From Betaproteobacteria bacterium (GTDB taxonomy: Bacteria > Pseudomonadota > Gammaproteobacteria > Burkholderiales > Burkholderiaceae_C), in the NCBI GenBank assembly GCA_009923345.1, contig RFTR01000029.1:1-14880 (forward strand): a DNA stretch of 14,880 nt, in the 5' to 3' direction. The notes under the pieces were generated by a model, which ran no database searches, was not told where the DNA came from, and was given only the letters and a program-made list of their open reading frames with translations. The translations under genes and the position numbers were made by a program. Below are positions 7,742 to 14,195 of the stretch, in pieces (position 1 is the stretch's first letter; each line of letters opens with the position of its first letter).

Positions 7742-7778
7742 TAGAAAAGCAAGCACTGATGTGCTTGGCTTTGTTCTA
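7742..7778 (+). repeat. imperfect hairpin immediately after the dctP stop codon
   Basis: TAGAA at the left end pairs with TTCTA at the right end, and the inner part AAGCAC-TGAT-GTGCTT is a perfect 6-base stem with a 4-base loop. AAGC and GCTT extend the stem between these, with small bulges. The structure begins one base after the TAA of dctP. No T-run follows directly, so it looks more like a transcript-end protecting structure than a terminator. Confidence 0.5.
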
Positions 7779-7786
7779 TTGCAAAT

Positions 7787-7814
7787 AAAAAGGGAGGCAT
7801 CGCCTCCCTTTTTT
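7787..7814. terminator. bidirectional Rho-independent terminator between dctP and dctM
   Basis: GGGAGGC (7792-7798) and GCCTCCC (7802-7808) form a perfect 7-base GC-rich stem around a 3-base loop. It is preceded by five A residues and followed by six T residues, so it has a U-tract in both directions. It can end the plus-strand dctP transcript and the minus-strand dctQM transcript. Confidence 0.9.
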
Positions 7815-7821
7815 CTTTATG

Positions 7822-7873
7822 AAGAGTAAGCTCCTTTTACTCTTTCTAGTCCTAGCTAGTAATAGTTGCTAGG
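7822..7873. repeat. two further stem-loops at the 3' end of dctM
   Basis: AAGAGTAA (7822-7829) pairs with TTACTCTT (7837-7844). CCTAGC (7851-7856) pairs with GCTAGG (7868-7873), the latter overlapping the TAG stop of dctM. Neither is followed by a strong T-run. The stretch carries three CTAG tetramers within about 27 bases, a word that is usually scarce in proteobacterial DNA. The role is unknown; they may be relics of 3'-end structures. Confidence 0.35.
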
Positions 7874-9188
7874 TGATAACAGAGACCAGCCAGAGACAAA
7901 TACCCGGGAAGAAAAGAATCAACAGGGTTCTGATCGTGTCACTGATCAAGAAAGGCACCACGCCTCGGTAACTTTCAGCGATGGGAATGTCTTTGGCCAT
8001 GCCATTGACAACATAGACATTTAAGCCGACTGGTGGCGCTAGCAAACCAAACTCCACCACCATCAACACCAAAATGCCAAACCAGATAGCAACTGACTCT
8101 TTTGGTAAACCAAAGTCCATGCCAACCACAATGGGGAAAAAGATAGGAATCGTCAATAGAATCATTGACAACTCATCCATCACCGCGCCCAAAACTACAT
8201 AAAACAACAAGATGCCAGCTACAACAACCAAAGGAGGCCATCCAAGACCTGTCACCATTTCCGTCAGCTGCACAGAAGCTTGAGAAAGCGCCAAGGCCCC
8301 GTTCATTAAATCTGCTCCGATGAAGATCAAGAAAATCATGGCTGAGCTGTCAGCAGTGGCATAAAAGCATTGCTTGAACTTGGCCCAATTTATTTCACCC
8401 TTGATGAGTGAGGCAAAGAATGTGCTGGCAGCCCCGACAGCTGCTCCTTCGGTAGGCGTAAATGCACCGCTGTAAATACCGCCAAAGACGATCACAAAAA
8501 TCGCCATGATGGGCGCAACGCCCTTAAAAGACTGCCACGTCAAGCGAGAATAATCATCGTCAACTTCGGGGGCGTGACCAGGGACCAATCGAACATAGAT
8601 AGCAATTGCAGCCATGTACCCAAACATGGCAATGATTCCAGGGATCATGGCGGCCGCAAACAGTTTGGCAATATTTTGTTCCGTCAAGATCGCATAAATG
8701 ACCAAGGGAACAGAAGGCGGAATCAAGATTCCCAAGGTGCCTGATGCAGCCAACGTACCCGTGGCAAGACGGCCTGAATAACCATGACGCTTGAGTTCTG
8801 GTAACGCTACACCGGTAATAGTGGCGGCAGTAGCAACAGAAGAACCGCAAATAGCGCCAAAGGCAGCACACGCCAATACTGCCGCCATGGCTAGGCCGCC
8901 TTTGAAACGACCCATCACACCAGCAGCGAAATCGAATAAAGCCTTGCTAATACCGCCCTGCGTTGCGAAATGTCCCATCAAAATAAACAAAGGGATCACA
9001 GACAGGTCATAACTGGCAAAGCGTGCAAATGCTTGGTTGTTGAGGAAATTGGCAAAAGGCAACCAACCCGTCTGCGCAATGTATCCGTAGGCCCCAGCAA
9101 CAAACATAGAAATAGCAATAGGAACGCGCACGGCCATGAAGACGAGCATGATGCCGAAAATAACGCCCACCATCTGAACGCTGGTCAT
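7869..9188 (-). CDS. dctM: TRAP transporter large permease subunit
   Basis: Twelve-helix inner-membrane subunit that moves the substrate with sodium ions, working with DctQ and a binding protein. The 439-residue protein is hydrophobic along its length and has the usual DctM size. Family features include the N-terminal ALFDFAAGVMGRFKGGLAMA, the CAAFGAICGSSVATAATI segment that follows it, and GTLGILIPPSVPLVIYAI. The C-terminal half contains LLTIPIFFPIV and LAPPVGLNVYVVNG, also typical. Its ATG overlaps the dctQ stop by four bases (ATGA, 9185-9188), the usual coupling of the two subunits. The nearby dctP on the opposite strand is the obvious candidate partner. Confidence 0.95.
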   Translation of the reverse strand: MTSVQMVGVIFGIMLVFMAVRVPIAISMFVAGAYGYIAQTGWLPFANFLNNQAFARFASYDLSVIPLFILMGHFATQGGISKALFDFAAGVMGRFKGGLAMAAVLACAAFGAICGSSVATAATITGVALPELKRHGYSGRLATGTLAASGTLGILIPPSVPLVIYAILTEQNIAKLFAAAMIPGIIAMFGYMAAIAIYVRLVPGHAPEVDDDYSRLTWQSFKGVAPIMAIFVIVFGGIYSGAFTPTEGAAVGAASTFFASLIKGEINWAKFKQCFYATADSSAMIFLIFIGADLMNGALALSQASVQLTEMVTGLGWPPLVVVAGILLFYVVLGAVMDELSMILLTIPIFFPIVVGMDFGLPKESVAIWFGILVLMVVEFGLLAPPVGLNVYVVNGMAKDIPIAESYRGVVPFLISDTIRTLLILFFPGICLWLVSVIT

Positions 9189-9667
9189 GCTGCCTCTCCT
9201 AATTGATCGTCAAAGCCAACAAAGAATTGACCCAAGGCGATCAAACTGGTCAAGGCAAAAGGAGGCGTCATACACGCAAATACCACCCATTCAGGAAATC
9301 CCAAAATCATGGTGCCTGAATTGGAGGCATACGAACTTAATCCGCCAAGGCCCGTACGCCACGCCAAGACAGCAAAACAAAATGCCAATAGCAAAGCGCC
9401 AAAACGATCCATCACGCCATTGGCTTTTTCAGAACAATTGGCGGTAAAGAAGTCAACAATGATGTTGCCGCGCTTGGCTTGGCACCATGGCATGAACATC
9501 GCAATGGCTGCACCTGTCGCAGCGCCAGAGAGTTCAAAGTCGCCGGTGATGGCACTTCCTAATAATTCGCGACCCACAATGCTTGCGCATGTCATGACAG
9601 TGATGAAGGTGAGCAAGATGCCTGCAAGCACAGCAGAAATCCTTGCTAACAAGACCAGAAAGCGCAT
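9185..9667 (-). CDS. dctQ: TRAP transporter small permease subunit
   Basis: Four-helix inner-membrane partner of DctM. The 160-residue protein has hydrophobic segments at about residues 5-27, 42-60, 86-106 and 125-150. FELSGAATGAAIAMFMPWCQAKRGNIIVDFF is the conserved central region of the family, in which the small residues and the WCQAKRGNI stretch are diagnostic. The start at 9667 has a usable ribosome-binding site (AAGAGA). A TATACT -10-like word lies at 9704-9699 without a matching -35, so transcription may come from its own weak promoter or from the upstream bactofilin gene 53 bases away. Confidence 0.92.
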   Translation of the reverse strand: MRFLVLLARISAVLAGILLTFITVMTCASIVGRELLGSAITGDFELSGAATGAAIAMFMPWCQAKRGNIIVDFFTANCSEKANGVMDRFGALLLAFCFAVLAWRTGLGGLSSYASNSGTMILGFPEWVVFACMTPPFALTSLIALGQFFVGFDDQLGEAA

Positions 9668-9720
9668 AAGGTGTCTCTTATTGTTGGGTCAACTGAAAAG
9701 TATAAAAAATGGGCCTTTGG

Positions 9721-10050
9721 TTACTTCTGGCTCATTGTTCCTTTGAACTTGCCGCCGCGCTCGATCTCAATCTCGTGGTACTCGAGTTTTCCAGAAACTT
9801 TGCCCGTGCTGTGGATCAGTAAATGGGAACGACAGCTGATATCTTCATTGAGTTCGCCATGCACATCCATTTCGCGCGCACGCACGATGCCAGAGACTTT
9901 GCCCTTTTGTCCAATGAGTAAATCGTCAGCGATCAATTCGCCGGAAACAACACCGTTGATGATAGCTTTGCCTGGTGCCGAGATAGAACCTTTGAAGGTG
10001 ACACCGTCACCGATCACAAGGTTGTTACTGGTGGGATTGTTATCTGCCAT
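9721..10050 (-). CDS. bactofilin family cytoskeletal protein
   Basis: Bactofilins polymerise without nucleotides into filaments or patches, often at the membrane, and affect cell shape, stalks or polar organisation. This 109-residue protein is nearly all domain: short polar N-terminus (residues 1-10), then a right-handed beta-helix read as repeating short strands with glycines, for example LVIGDGVTFKGSISAPGKAI, INGVVSGELIADDLLIG and KVSGIVRAREMDVHGELNEDI, followed by KVSGKLEYHEIEIERGGKFKG. The C-terminal tail is short, as in small bactofilins. There is a good ribosome-binding site (AAAAGG). It lies 35 bases after an aminotransferase gene and 53 bases before dctQ, so it is probably transcribed with them although its role seems unrelated. 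Confidence 0.9.
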   Translation of the reverse strand: MADNNPTSNNLVIGDGVTFKGSISAPGKAIINGVVSGELIADDLLIGQKGKVSGIVRAREMDVHGELNEDISCRSHLLIHSTGKVSGKLEYHEIEIERGGKFKGTMSQK

Positions 10051-10085
10051 GATTTTCCTTTTCGTAAGAAATAATGGGTTGAAGA

Positions 10086-11402
10086 TCAGTGATTATCGAG
10101 TGCAAAACGAATCGCTTCGGAAGACATATCTTCTAGCCAAGCAAAGTCCATATGTTGGTGGGCCTCGCAGATGAACCAAGGTTCACGTGAATCGGGTTCA
10201 AGCATAACGCCAAGATTGATCAATTTCCAAGCAAAGGCGCGATAGAGGTCGCTATTGGTCACGCGCCAGTCGCGGTAGTTTTGCGGAACTGTTGGCGTGA
10301 AATGAATACCAAACATCGCTGGTGGCCCAGCAAAAGCATGCTCTACCCCTGCGTGACTAAAGACGCGTCCTAATAGCGCTTGAATACGCTCACCGACCCC
10401 ATCAATCGTTTGGAGTGCAGCTGTGTTGGTCAATATGTCTAAAGTGGCATGGGCAGCGCTTAGTCCAACCAAGTTGGCCGTGTATGTGCCGCCATGCACG
10501 ACGCCACCAGCATGCGAACCCACTTTGTCCATCACCGCAGCACGCCCGCCAAAAGCCGCTACGGGGTAACCATTGCCCATGGCTTTGGCGTAACTGGTGA
10601 GGTCTGCATAGATGCCGTAGAGCGATTGCGCACCACCTTTGGCAACCCTAAAACCTGTTTTAACTTCATCGATGATGAGCATGGTGCCGTGCTCGGTACA
10701 CAAATCACGCAAGCGTTGAAGCCACGCAGGTGTTGCTGAAATACTGCCTGCATTGCCGATGATGGGCTCCAGAACCACGCAAGCAAGTTGTTCGTGTTTG
10801 GTAGCAAAGAGTTCTTCTAAGCCTTCAAAATCATTGAGCCTAAAAATATCTAGCAATGCGCGTGCACGCTCAGGCACGCCGACACCAAACGGAATGACGC
10901 GTGGCGCGAGTTTGCTGTTGGGGTCCCACGCTTCGATATCGGCCTTCCACATCATTTCGTCGAACAGACCGTGGAAAGAGCCTTCCACGATCGCTACGCG
11001 ATCGCGTTGTGTGTAGCCGCGTGCAGTACGAATCGCACCCATCACCGCCTCCGTACCCGAGTTGGCAAAGCGGACTTTATCGATTTGCGGGCAGAGTGCT
11101 TTGATTTGTTTGACTACCGCAATGTCTAGGGCGGTAGAAAAACCCGTCAAGGTTCCGCGCTGGGTGATTTGCTCCACCACGGCTTGGTCAACCCGCGCAT
11201 CGCGATAACCCAAGATGATGGGGCCGTAGCCTAAACGGAAATCAACATAGCTTTTACCGTCGCAATCGGTGAAGCCACAGCCTTTGGCGTTTTCTACAAA
11301 AACAGTGTTGTCGTCGCCCCAATAGCGGTAGTTCTCCGCCACACCTTGCGGCATGTGCAGATGGGCTTCGGACATCAGTTGTTGTTGTTTGCTACTTGCC
11401 AT
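10086..11402 (-). CDS. class III (PLP-dependent) aminotransferase, HemL-like
   Basis: Pyridoxal-phosphate enzyme of fold type I, 438 residues. NSGTEAV (114-120) is the phosphate-binding motif. LIIDEVKTGFR holds Asp245, which contacts the pyridine ring, and Lys273 in SYAKAMGNGYP is the lysine that forms the internal aldimine. The surrounding pattern, including FRVAKGGAQ, is close to glutamate-1-semialdehyde aminomutase. However, the sequence as a whole and the neighbouring genes suggest a catabolic omega- or beta-amino acid aminotransferase rather than the haem gene hemL. The substrate is not identifiable. It follows the dehydrogenase gene after 31 bases. The start at 11402 has no clear ribosome-binding site; Met10 is an alternative. 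Confidence 0.88.
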   Translation of the reverse strand: MASSKQQQLMSEAHLHMPQGVAENYRYWGDDNTVFVENAKGCGFTDCDGKSYVDFRLGYGPIILGYRDARVDQAVVEQITQRGTLTGFSTALDIAVVKQIKALCPQIDKVRFANSGTEAVMGAIRTARGYTQRDRVAIVEGSFHGLFDEMMWKADIEAWDPNSKLAPRVIPFGVGVPERARALLDIFRLNDFEGLEELFATKHEQLACVVLEPIIGNAGSISATPAWLQRLRDLCTEHGTMLIIDEVKTGFRVAKGGAQSLYGIYADLTSYAKAMGNGYPVAAFGGRAAVMDKVGSHAGGVVHGGTYTANLVGLSAAHATLDILTNTAALQTIDGVGERIQALLGRVFSHAGVEHAFAGPPAMFGIHFTPTVPQNYRDWRVTNSDLYRAFAWKLINLGVMLEPDSREPWFICEAHQHMDFAWLEDMSSEAIRFALDNH

Positions 11403-11433
11403 ATTGCGTATTTTGCAAAACTAATTTTCTGTT

Positions 11434-12354
11434 TTAAATGACTTGTCCTAGCGGAGGACGCAGCAACAGGCCCACGCGCTCTTCTAGCAAACGGACTACA
11501 TGTAATTCACCCGCCTCGGCACCATAGGTTTGCATGGCTTCTTCAAACAAAGATTTGGCCAAGCCACCCATTTTTAAATCGTAGCCTTGTGATTGCGCAA
11601 CTTCATTGATGAGCGTGAGATCTTTCACACACAGTGCCAATGAAAAGCTTGGGTCATAGTGGCCCGCAAAAATCGAGGGCACATCGTGTTGCGCGACCCA
11701 GCTGTTGCCCGCGCTCGATTTGATGGCTTCCCACACAGTTTCTAAAGGAATGCCCGCTTTTGCGCCCAACATCAAGCCTTCACCAATCGTTGCGGCGCTG
11801 ACAAACCACAGCAAATTGGTGAGCAGTTTGATAGTGGCGCCGTTACCTGGTTCGCCGACAAAGAATATCTTTTCGCCTATGACTTCGAACAAAGGCTTGT
11901 ACTTATCAAAACACGCTTGCTTACCGCCCACAAAAATAGACAGCCGGCCAAGGACTGCAAAGTCCACGGCATTGGTGACCGGTGCCTCCAAGAAATCAAC
12001 GCCTTTAGCCTGCGTTAACTGCGTGAGTTCTTTGACCAAATCAACAGCGCTGGTAGAGGTATCAATGATGGTCGCGCCTGCATTCACATGGGCAATGAGG
12101 CCTTGATCACCCAACATGACTTCGCGCACTTGCTTGGGACCAGGTAACGAGCACATGAGCACATCTGCATTTTTTGCACCTGCTGCCAAGCTCTCAGCCC
12201 ACTGCGCGCCAAGTGCGATCAAGTTATTGGCCTTGTCTTGCGAAACATCGAATACGGTGGTGGGGTATCCAGCTTTGATGAGGTTGGCAGCCATGGGGTT
12301 GCCCATATTGCCGACACCGACAAAAAACAAACGCGGCTTAGAAGACATACACAT
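11434..12354 (-). CDS. NAD(P)-dependent beta-hydroxyacid dehydrogenase (3-hydroxyisobutyrate dehydrogenase / tartronate semialdehyde reductase family)
   Basis: Oxidoreductase that interconverts a beta-hydroxyacid and its semialdehyde. The 306-residue length fits the family. The Rossmann motif GVGNMG (13-18) is followed by Asp36, which suggests NAD rather than NADP preference. DTSTSAV (98-104) is in the usual substrate loop, and GNGATIKLLTN holds the catalytic Lys176 and Asn180. The segment that normally reads APVSGG is here APVTNA (124-129), an unusual change at the substrate-binding loop. The start at 12354 was chosen; an ATG at 12348 is equally plausible. It lies 31 bases before the aminotransferase, so the two may act in sequence on an amino acid or its semialdehyde. 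Confidence 0.9.
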   Translation of the reverse strand: MCMSSKPRLFFVGVGNMGNPMAANLIKAGYPTTVFDVSQDKANNLIALGAQWAESLAAGAKNADVLMCSLPGPKQVREVMLGDQGLIAHVNAGATIIDTSTSAVDLVKELTQLTQAKGVDFLEAPVTNAVDFAVLGRLSIFVGGKQACFDKYKPLFEVIGEKIFFVGEPGNGATIKLLTNLLWFVSAATIGEGLMLGAKAGIPLETVWEAIKSSAGNSWVAQHDVPSIFAGHYDPSFSLALCVKDLTLINEVAQSQGYDLKMGGLAKSLFEEAMQTYGAEAGELHVVRLLEERVGLLLRPPLGQVI

Positions 12355-12411
12355 TCTTTCTTTTTTCTAAAACGCTTATCTTGAAGTTCATAGGCTCAGT
12401 TTTGAGAACAA

Positions 12412-13125
12412 CTATGGGGCTCGACTGAAACGCAAAAATAATTTGTTGTCGCGTGATTCAGGAATATAGGCGAACCCATGGGCGGACAGCATATTTTTAG
12501 CTTCTTCAAAGTTATAGGTTCTGTATTTCACCGTTTGCGCCATCAAAGTTTGTGCTCCGTCTGAGAGGTAGTAGTGCTTAGTAAATCCAATATCGGTGGG
12601 ATCAATTTTTTGCGAGTACTTCATTCCGTTGGAAATGACGGTTTCGTAGTTATGGTGCGGGCCTTGAATACCCAACAACAAAGTGCCGTGCGGTGCAATA
12701 TGCTGCGCCATTTTTTTTATGCCCTGTAAGTTTGCGCCATGGTCGGGGATATGACTCACTAAGAAAGGCTCTTTGTCGCCGTCGATCACAAAGTACCACA
12801 CGCCACCGTATGAAAAGGCTAAATCGTGTGCGCTTGGCAAGCTCAAATGACAAACGTTTTGCTGGGATAAGGCTACATTTTTAAAAGATTTGAGTCGTTC
12901 TTTTGCAATGGCAAGCATCGGCTCAGTCAAATCGATTCCTGAGATTTGAACGGAAGATTTGCGTCGTGCAAGCTCTTCCAAAATCAAACCGGTACCGCAA
13001 CCAATTTCTAAAACTTTTTCAACACTATCTTGGAGAACTAAGTTGTCAACAATTTTGGCGTAATCGTAGTAGCCTGAAGTCATGATGACGTCGTAATAAC
13101 TCGCCATGTTCGAATAATCGCCCAT
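12412..13125 (-). CDS. class I SAM-dependent methyltransferase
   Basis: The 237-residue protein has the Rossmann-like methyltransferase fold. Motif I is VLEIGCGTG (38-46), and Asp65 in SGIDLTEPM is the residue expected to bind the ribose of S-adenosylmethionine. A further motif is AFSYGGVWYFVID at about 110-122. The N-terminus MASYYDVIMTSGYYDY suggests a small-molecule methyltransferase; the substrate cannot be inferred. Two sampled 60-base lines are about 42-43% G+C, a little lower than much of the window, though not strikingly so. It starts only about 27 bases past the terminator of tRNA-Pro, leaving little room for a promoter. The first ATG (13125) is used; Met7 is an alternative. It lies 57 bases upstream of the dehydrogenase. 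Confidence 0.85.
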   Translation of the reverse strand: MGDYSNMASYYDVIMTSGYYDYAKIVDNLVLQDSVEKVLEIGCGTGLILEELARRKSSVQISGIDLTEPMLAIAKERLKSFKNVALSQQNVCHLSLPSAHDLAFSYGGVWYFVIDGDKEPFLVSHIPDHGANLQGIKKMAQHIAPHGTLLLGIQGPHHNYETVISNGMKYSQKIDPTDIGFTKHYYLSDGAQTLMAQTVKYRTYNFEEAKNMLSAHGFAYIPESRDNKLFLRFSRAP

Positions 13126-13151
13126 ATTCTGTCGAACTTTCTTGTGAAATG

Positions 13152-13186
13152 AAAAAGGGTTAGTAACTAACTTTGCTACTAACCCT
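13152..13186 (-). terminator. Rho-independent terminator of tRNA-Pro
   Basis: Read on the minus strand, AGGGTTAGTA (13186-13177) and TACTAACCCT (13165-13156) form a perfect 10-base stem. The right arm's final T runs straight into four further T residues (13155-13152, then one more T before C), giving a good U-tract. It lies 10 bases after the tRNA 3' end. Confidence 0.88.
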
Positions 13187-13195
13187 CGTATTCAT

Positions 13196-13272
13196 TGGTC
13201 GGCGTGGCGGGATTCGAACTCGCGACCCCTTGCACCCCATGCAAGTGCGCTACCAGGCTGCGCTACACGCCG
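13196..13272 (-). tRNA. tRNA-Pro, anticodon GGG
   Basis: The 77-base gene folds as a standard cloverleaf on the minus strand. The acceptor stem CGGCGTG pairs with CACGCCG, followed by discriminator A and an encoded CCA. The D-arm contains AGCGCAGCCTGGTAGCGC, and the T-arm has the invariant GTTCGAATC. The anticodon stem CTTGC/GCAAG encloses loop ATGGGGT, giving anticodon GGG, which reads proline codons CCC and CCU. The position after pheT, ihfA and a MerR gene is the familiar Burkholderiales arrangement. Confidence 0.97.
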
Positions 13273-13284
13273 AAGAAAGGAGAA

Positions 13285-13313
13285 ATTATAGCGCGCTAGG
13301 TCCTAGACTCGTA
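13285..13313 (-). promoter_or_regulatory. candidate tRNA-Pro promoter
   Basis: On the minus strand a perfect -10 hexamer TATAAT lies at 13290-13285, a dozen bases before the tRNA 5' end. The 17-base spacer contains the 11-base palindrome CTAGGTCCTAG (13296-13306), which also covers the merR stop codon. No good -35 lies 16-18 bases upstream, so the promoter may be weak at that element or use another feature. Confidence 0.45.
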
Positions 13314-13716
13314 GAGCAGGTCTCTGATTTGCGTGAGTTCTTGTCGCAAGATACTCACGCTTTCATTGCTAGGCTGAAACACCAAAATACTTTTGCTTGC
13401 TTCTAACGCGGCGGGCATATCAAATGGTTGGACAACACCATTGGCATCGAAATCAAGCCCCCCCTCTTCAGTGCGACGTTTGTCACGCTCGTTTTGCACC
13501 AGTTCTTGCAGTTTGTTGCGGGCGCCACTGATGGTGAAACCTTGGTCGTACAAAAGATCGCGAATGCGGCGAATCATCAATACTTCATGGTGTTGGTAAT
13601 AACGGCGGTTTCCACCAATACCGCAACACGTGCGGTTTGACGCCGCATAGGTCGCTCACCTCACCGATGGTGAAGTAGCGCTTTGCGGGTATAGAGGGAA
13701 GGAGGGATTTCTCCAT
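13296..13716 (-). pseudogene. MerR-family regulator split by a frameshifting deletion in the DNA-binding domain
   Basis: The N-terminal part, from ATG 13716, reads MEKSLLPSIPAKRYF then TIGEVSDLCGVKPHVLRYW, the start of a MerR helix-turn-helix. It then leaves frame at about 13614 and stops at 13585 after only a few unrelated residues. In another frame the expected continuation GGNRRYYQHHEVLMIRRIR appears at once and runs to the stop at 13296 as DLLYDQGFTISGARNKLQEL and a polar tail. From the relatives I recall, about 12 residues (EQEFTQ... to ...VKR) are missing between Trp34 and the RGN motif, implying a loss of about 38 bases. This removes part of the helix-turn-helix/wing. An ATG at 13577 or TTG at 13580 could restart the C-terminal part, which would lack DNA-binding ability. 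An ATG at 13725 is an alternative N-terminal start. A sequence or assembly error is possible. Confidence 0.85.
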
Positions 13717-13860
13717 GAAAATCATTGGCTTGTAAACGGGACCGCAGAGGTTACACGAACTTTGACCTCTTGGGGAGGGTTTACAGCCTACAAACCATAA
13801 AAACCACAGAAAAACTACTTTTTTTGACAAGCAGCTGCGGCGAAATACGCCTCAAAAGGC

Positions 13861-14172
13861 TTAAGCCTGCAGTTGTTCTTTTAATTTATGGCTGGCGTGG
13901 AAAGTCACCGCACGACGGGCTTGAATAGGTATCGCCTCGCCGGTGCGAGGGTTGCGCCCGGGACGCGGTGCTTTGGTACGGATTTGGAAATTACCGAAAC
14001 CAGAAATTTTGACGTCCACCCCATCGACCAAACTTTGCGCTATGAGATCGAAAAAAGCGTCAATCATGTCTTTAGATTCACGCTTGTTCAAACCAATTTG
14101 CTCGAACAATAAATCGGCCAACTGCGCTTTGGTCAACGCGGGGGTTTCTAAGCTTTCAAAAGAAATTTCCAT
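13861..14172 (-). CDS. ihfA: integration host factor subunit alpha
   Basis: DNA-bending nucleoid protein that pairs with IhfB and assists recombination, replication and sigma-54 promoters. The 103-residue protein has the HU/IHF fold throughout. GFGNF is at residues 58-62. The DNA-binding arm APRPGRNPRTGEAIPI (68-83) includes the intercalating Pro75 in the NPRTGE turn. The N-terminus LTKAQLADLLFEQIGLNK is typical of IhfA rather than HU. It starts 23 bases after the pheT stop, an arrangement shared with E. coli and Burkholderiales, so it is probably co-transcribed with pheT. The Shine-Dalgarno sequence is weak. A gap of about 135 bases separates it from the disrupted merR gene, with nothing obvious inside. 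Confidence 0.97.
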   Translation of the reverse strand: MEISFESLETPALTKAQLADLLFEQIGLNKRESKDMIDAFFDLIAQSLVDGVDVKISGFGNFQIRTKAPRPGRNPRTGEAIPIQARRAVTFHASHKLKEQLQA

Positions 14173-14195
14173 AGGATGACTCTAGTAGGAAGACT

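Noticed and set aside
13173..13406. Plus-strand frame across tRNA-Pro with RRGGIRTRDPL-like residues
   Set aside because: This is the classic false translation of the reverse strand of a tRNA; the cloverleaf explains the sequence fully.
13296..13580. C-terminal part of the MerR gene as an independent small gene
   Set aside because: Its first residues continue the MerR family sequence without a break, so it is better described as part of the disrupted gene; a restart product remains possible.
13717..13830. Upstream extension of the merR N-terminal frame to 13830
   Set aside because: The extra residues do not resemble MerR proteins, and the family begins close to the ATG at 13716 (or 13725).
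13725..13860. Possible terminator or small RNA between ihfA and merR
   Set aside because: Only 4-base stems (GCCT/AGGC and GGCG/CGCC) are visible and no T-run follows them.
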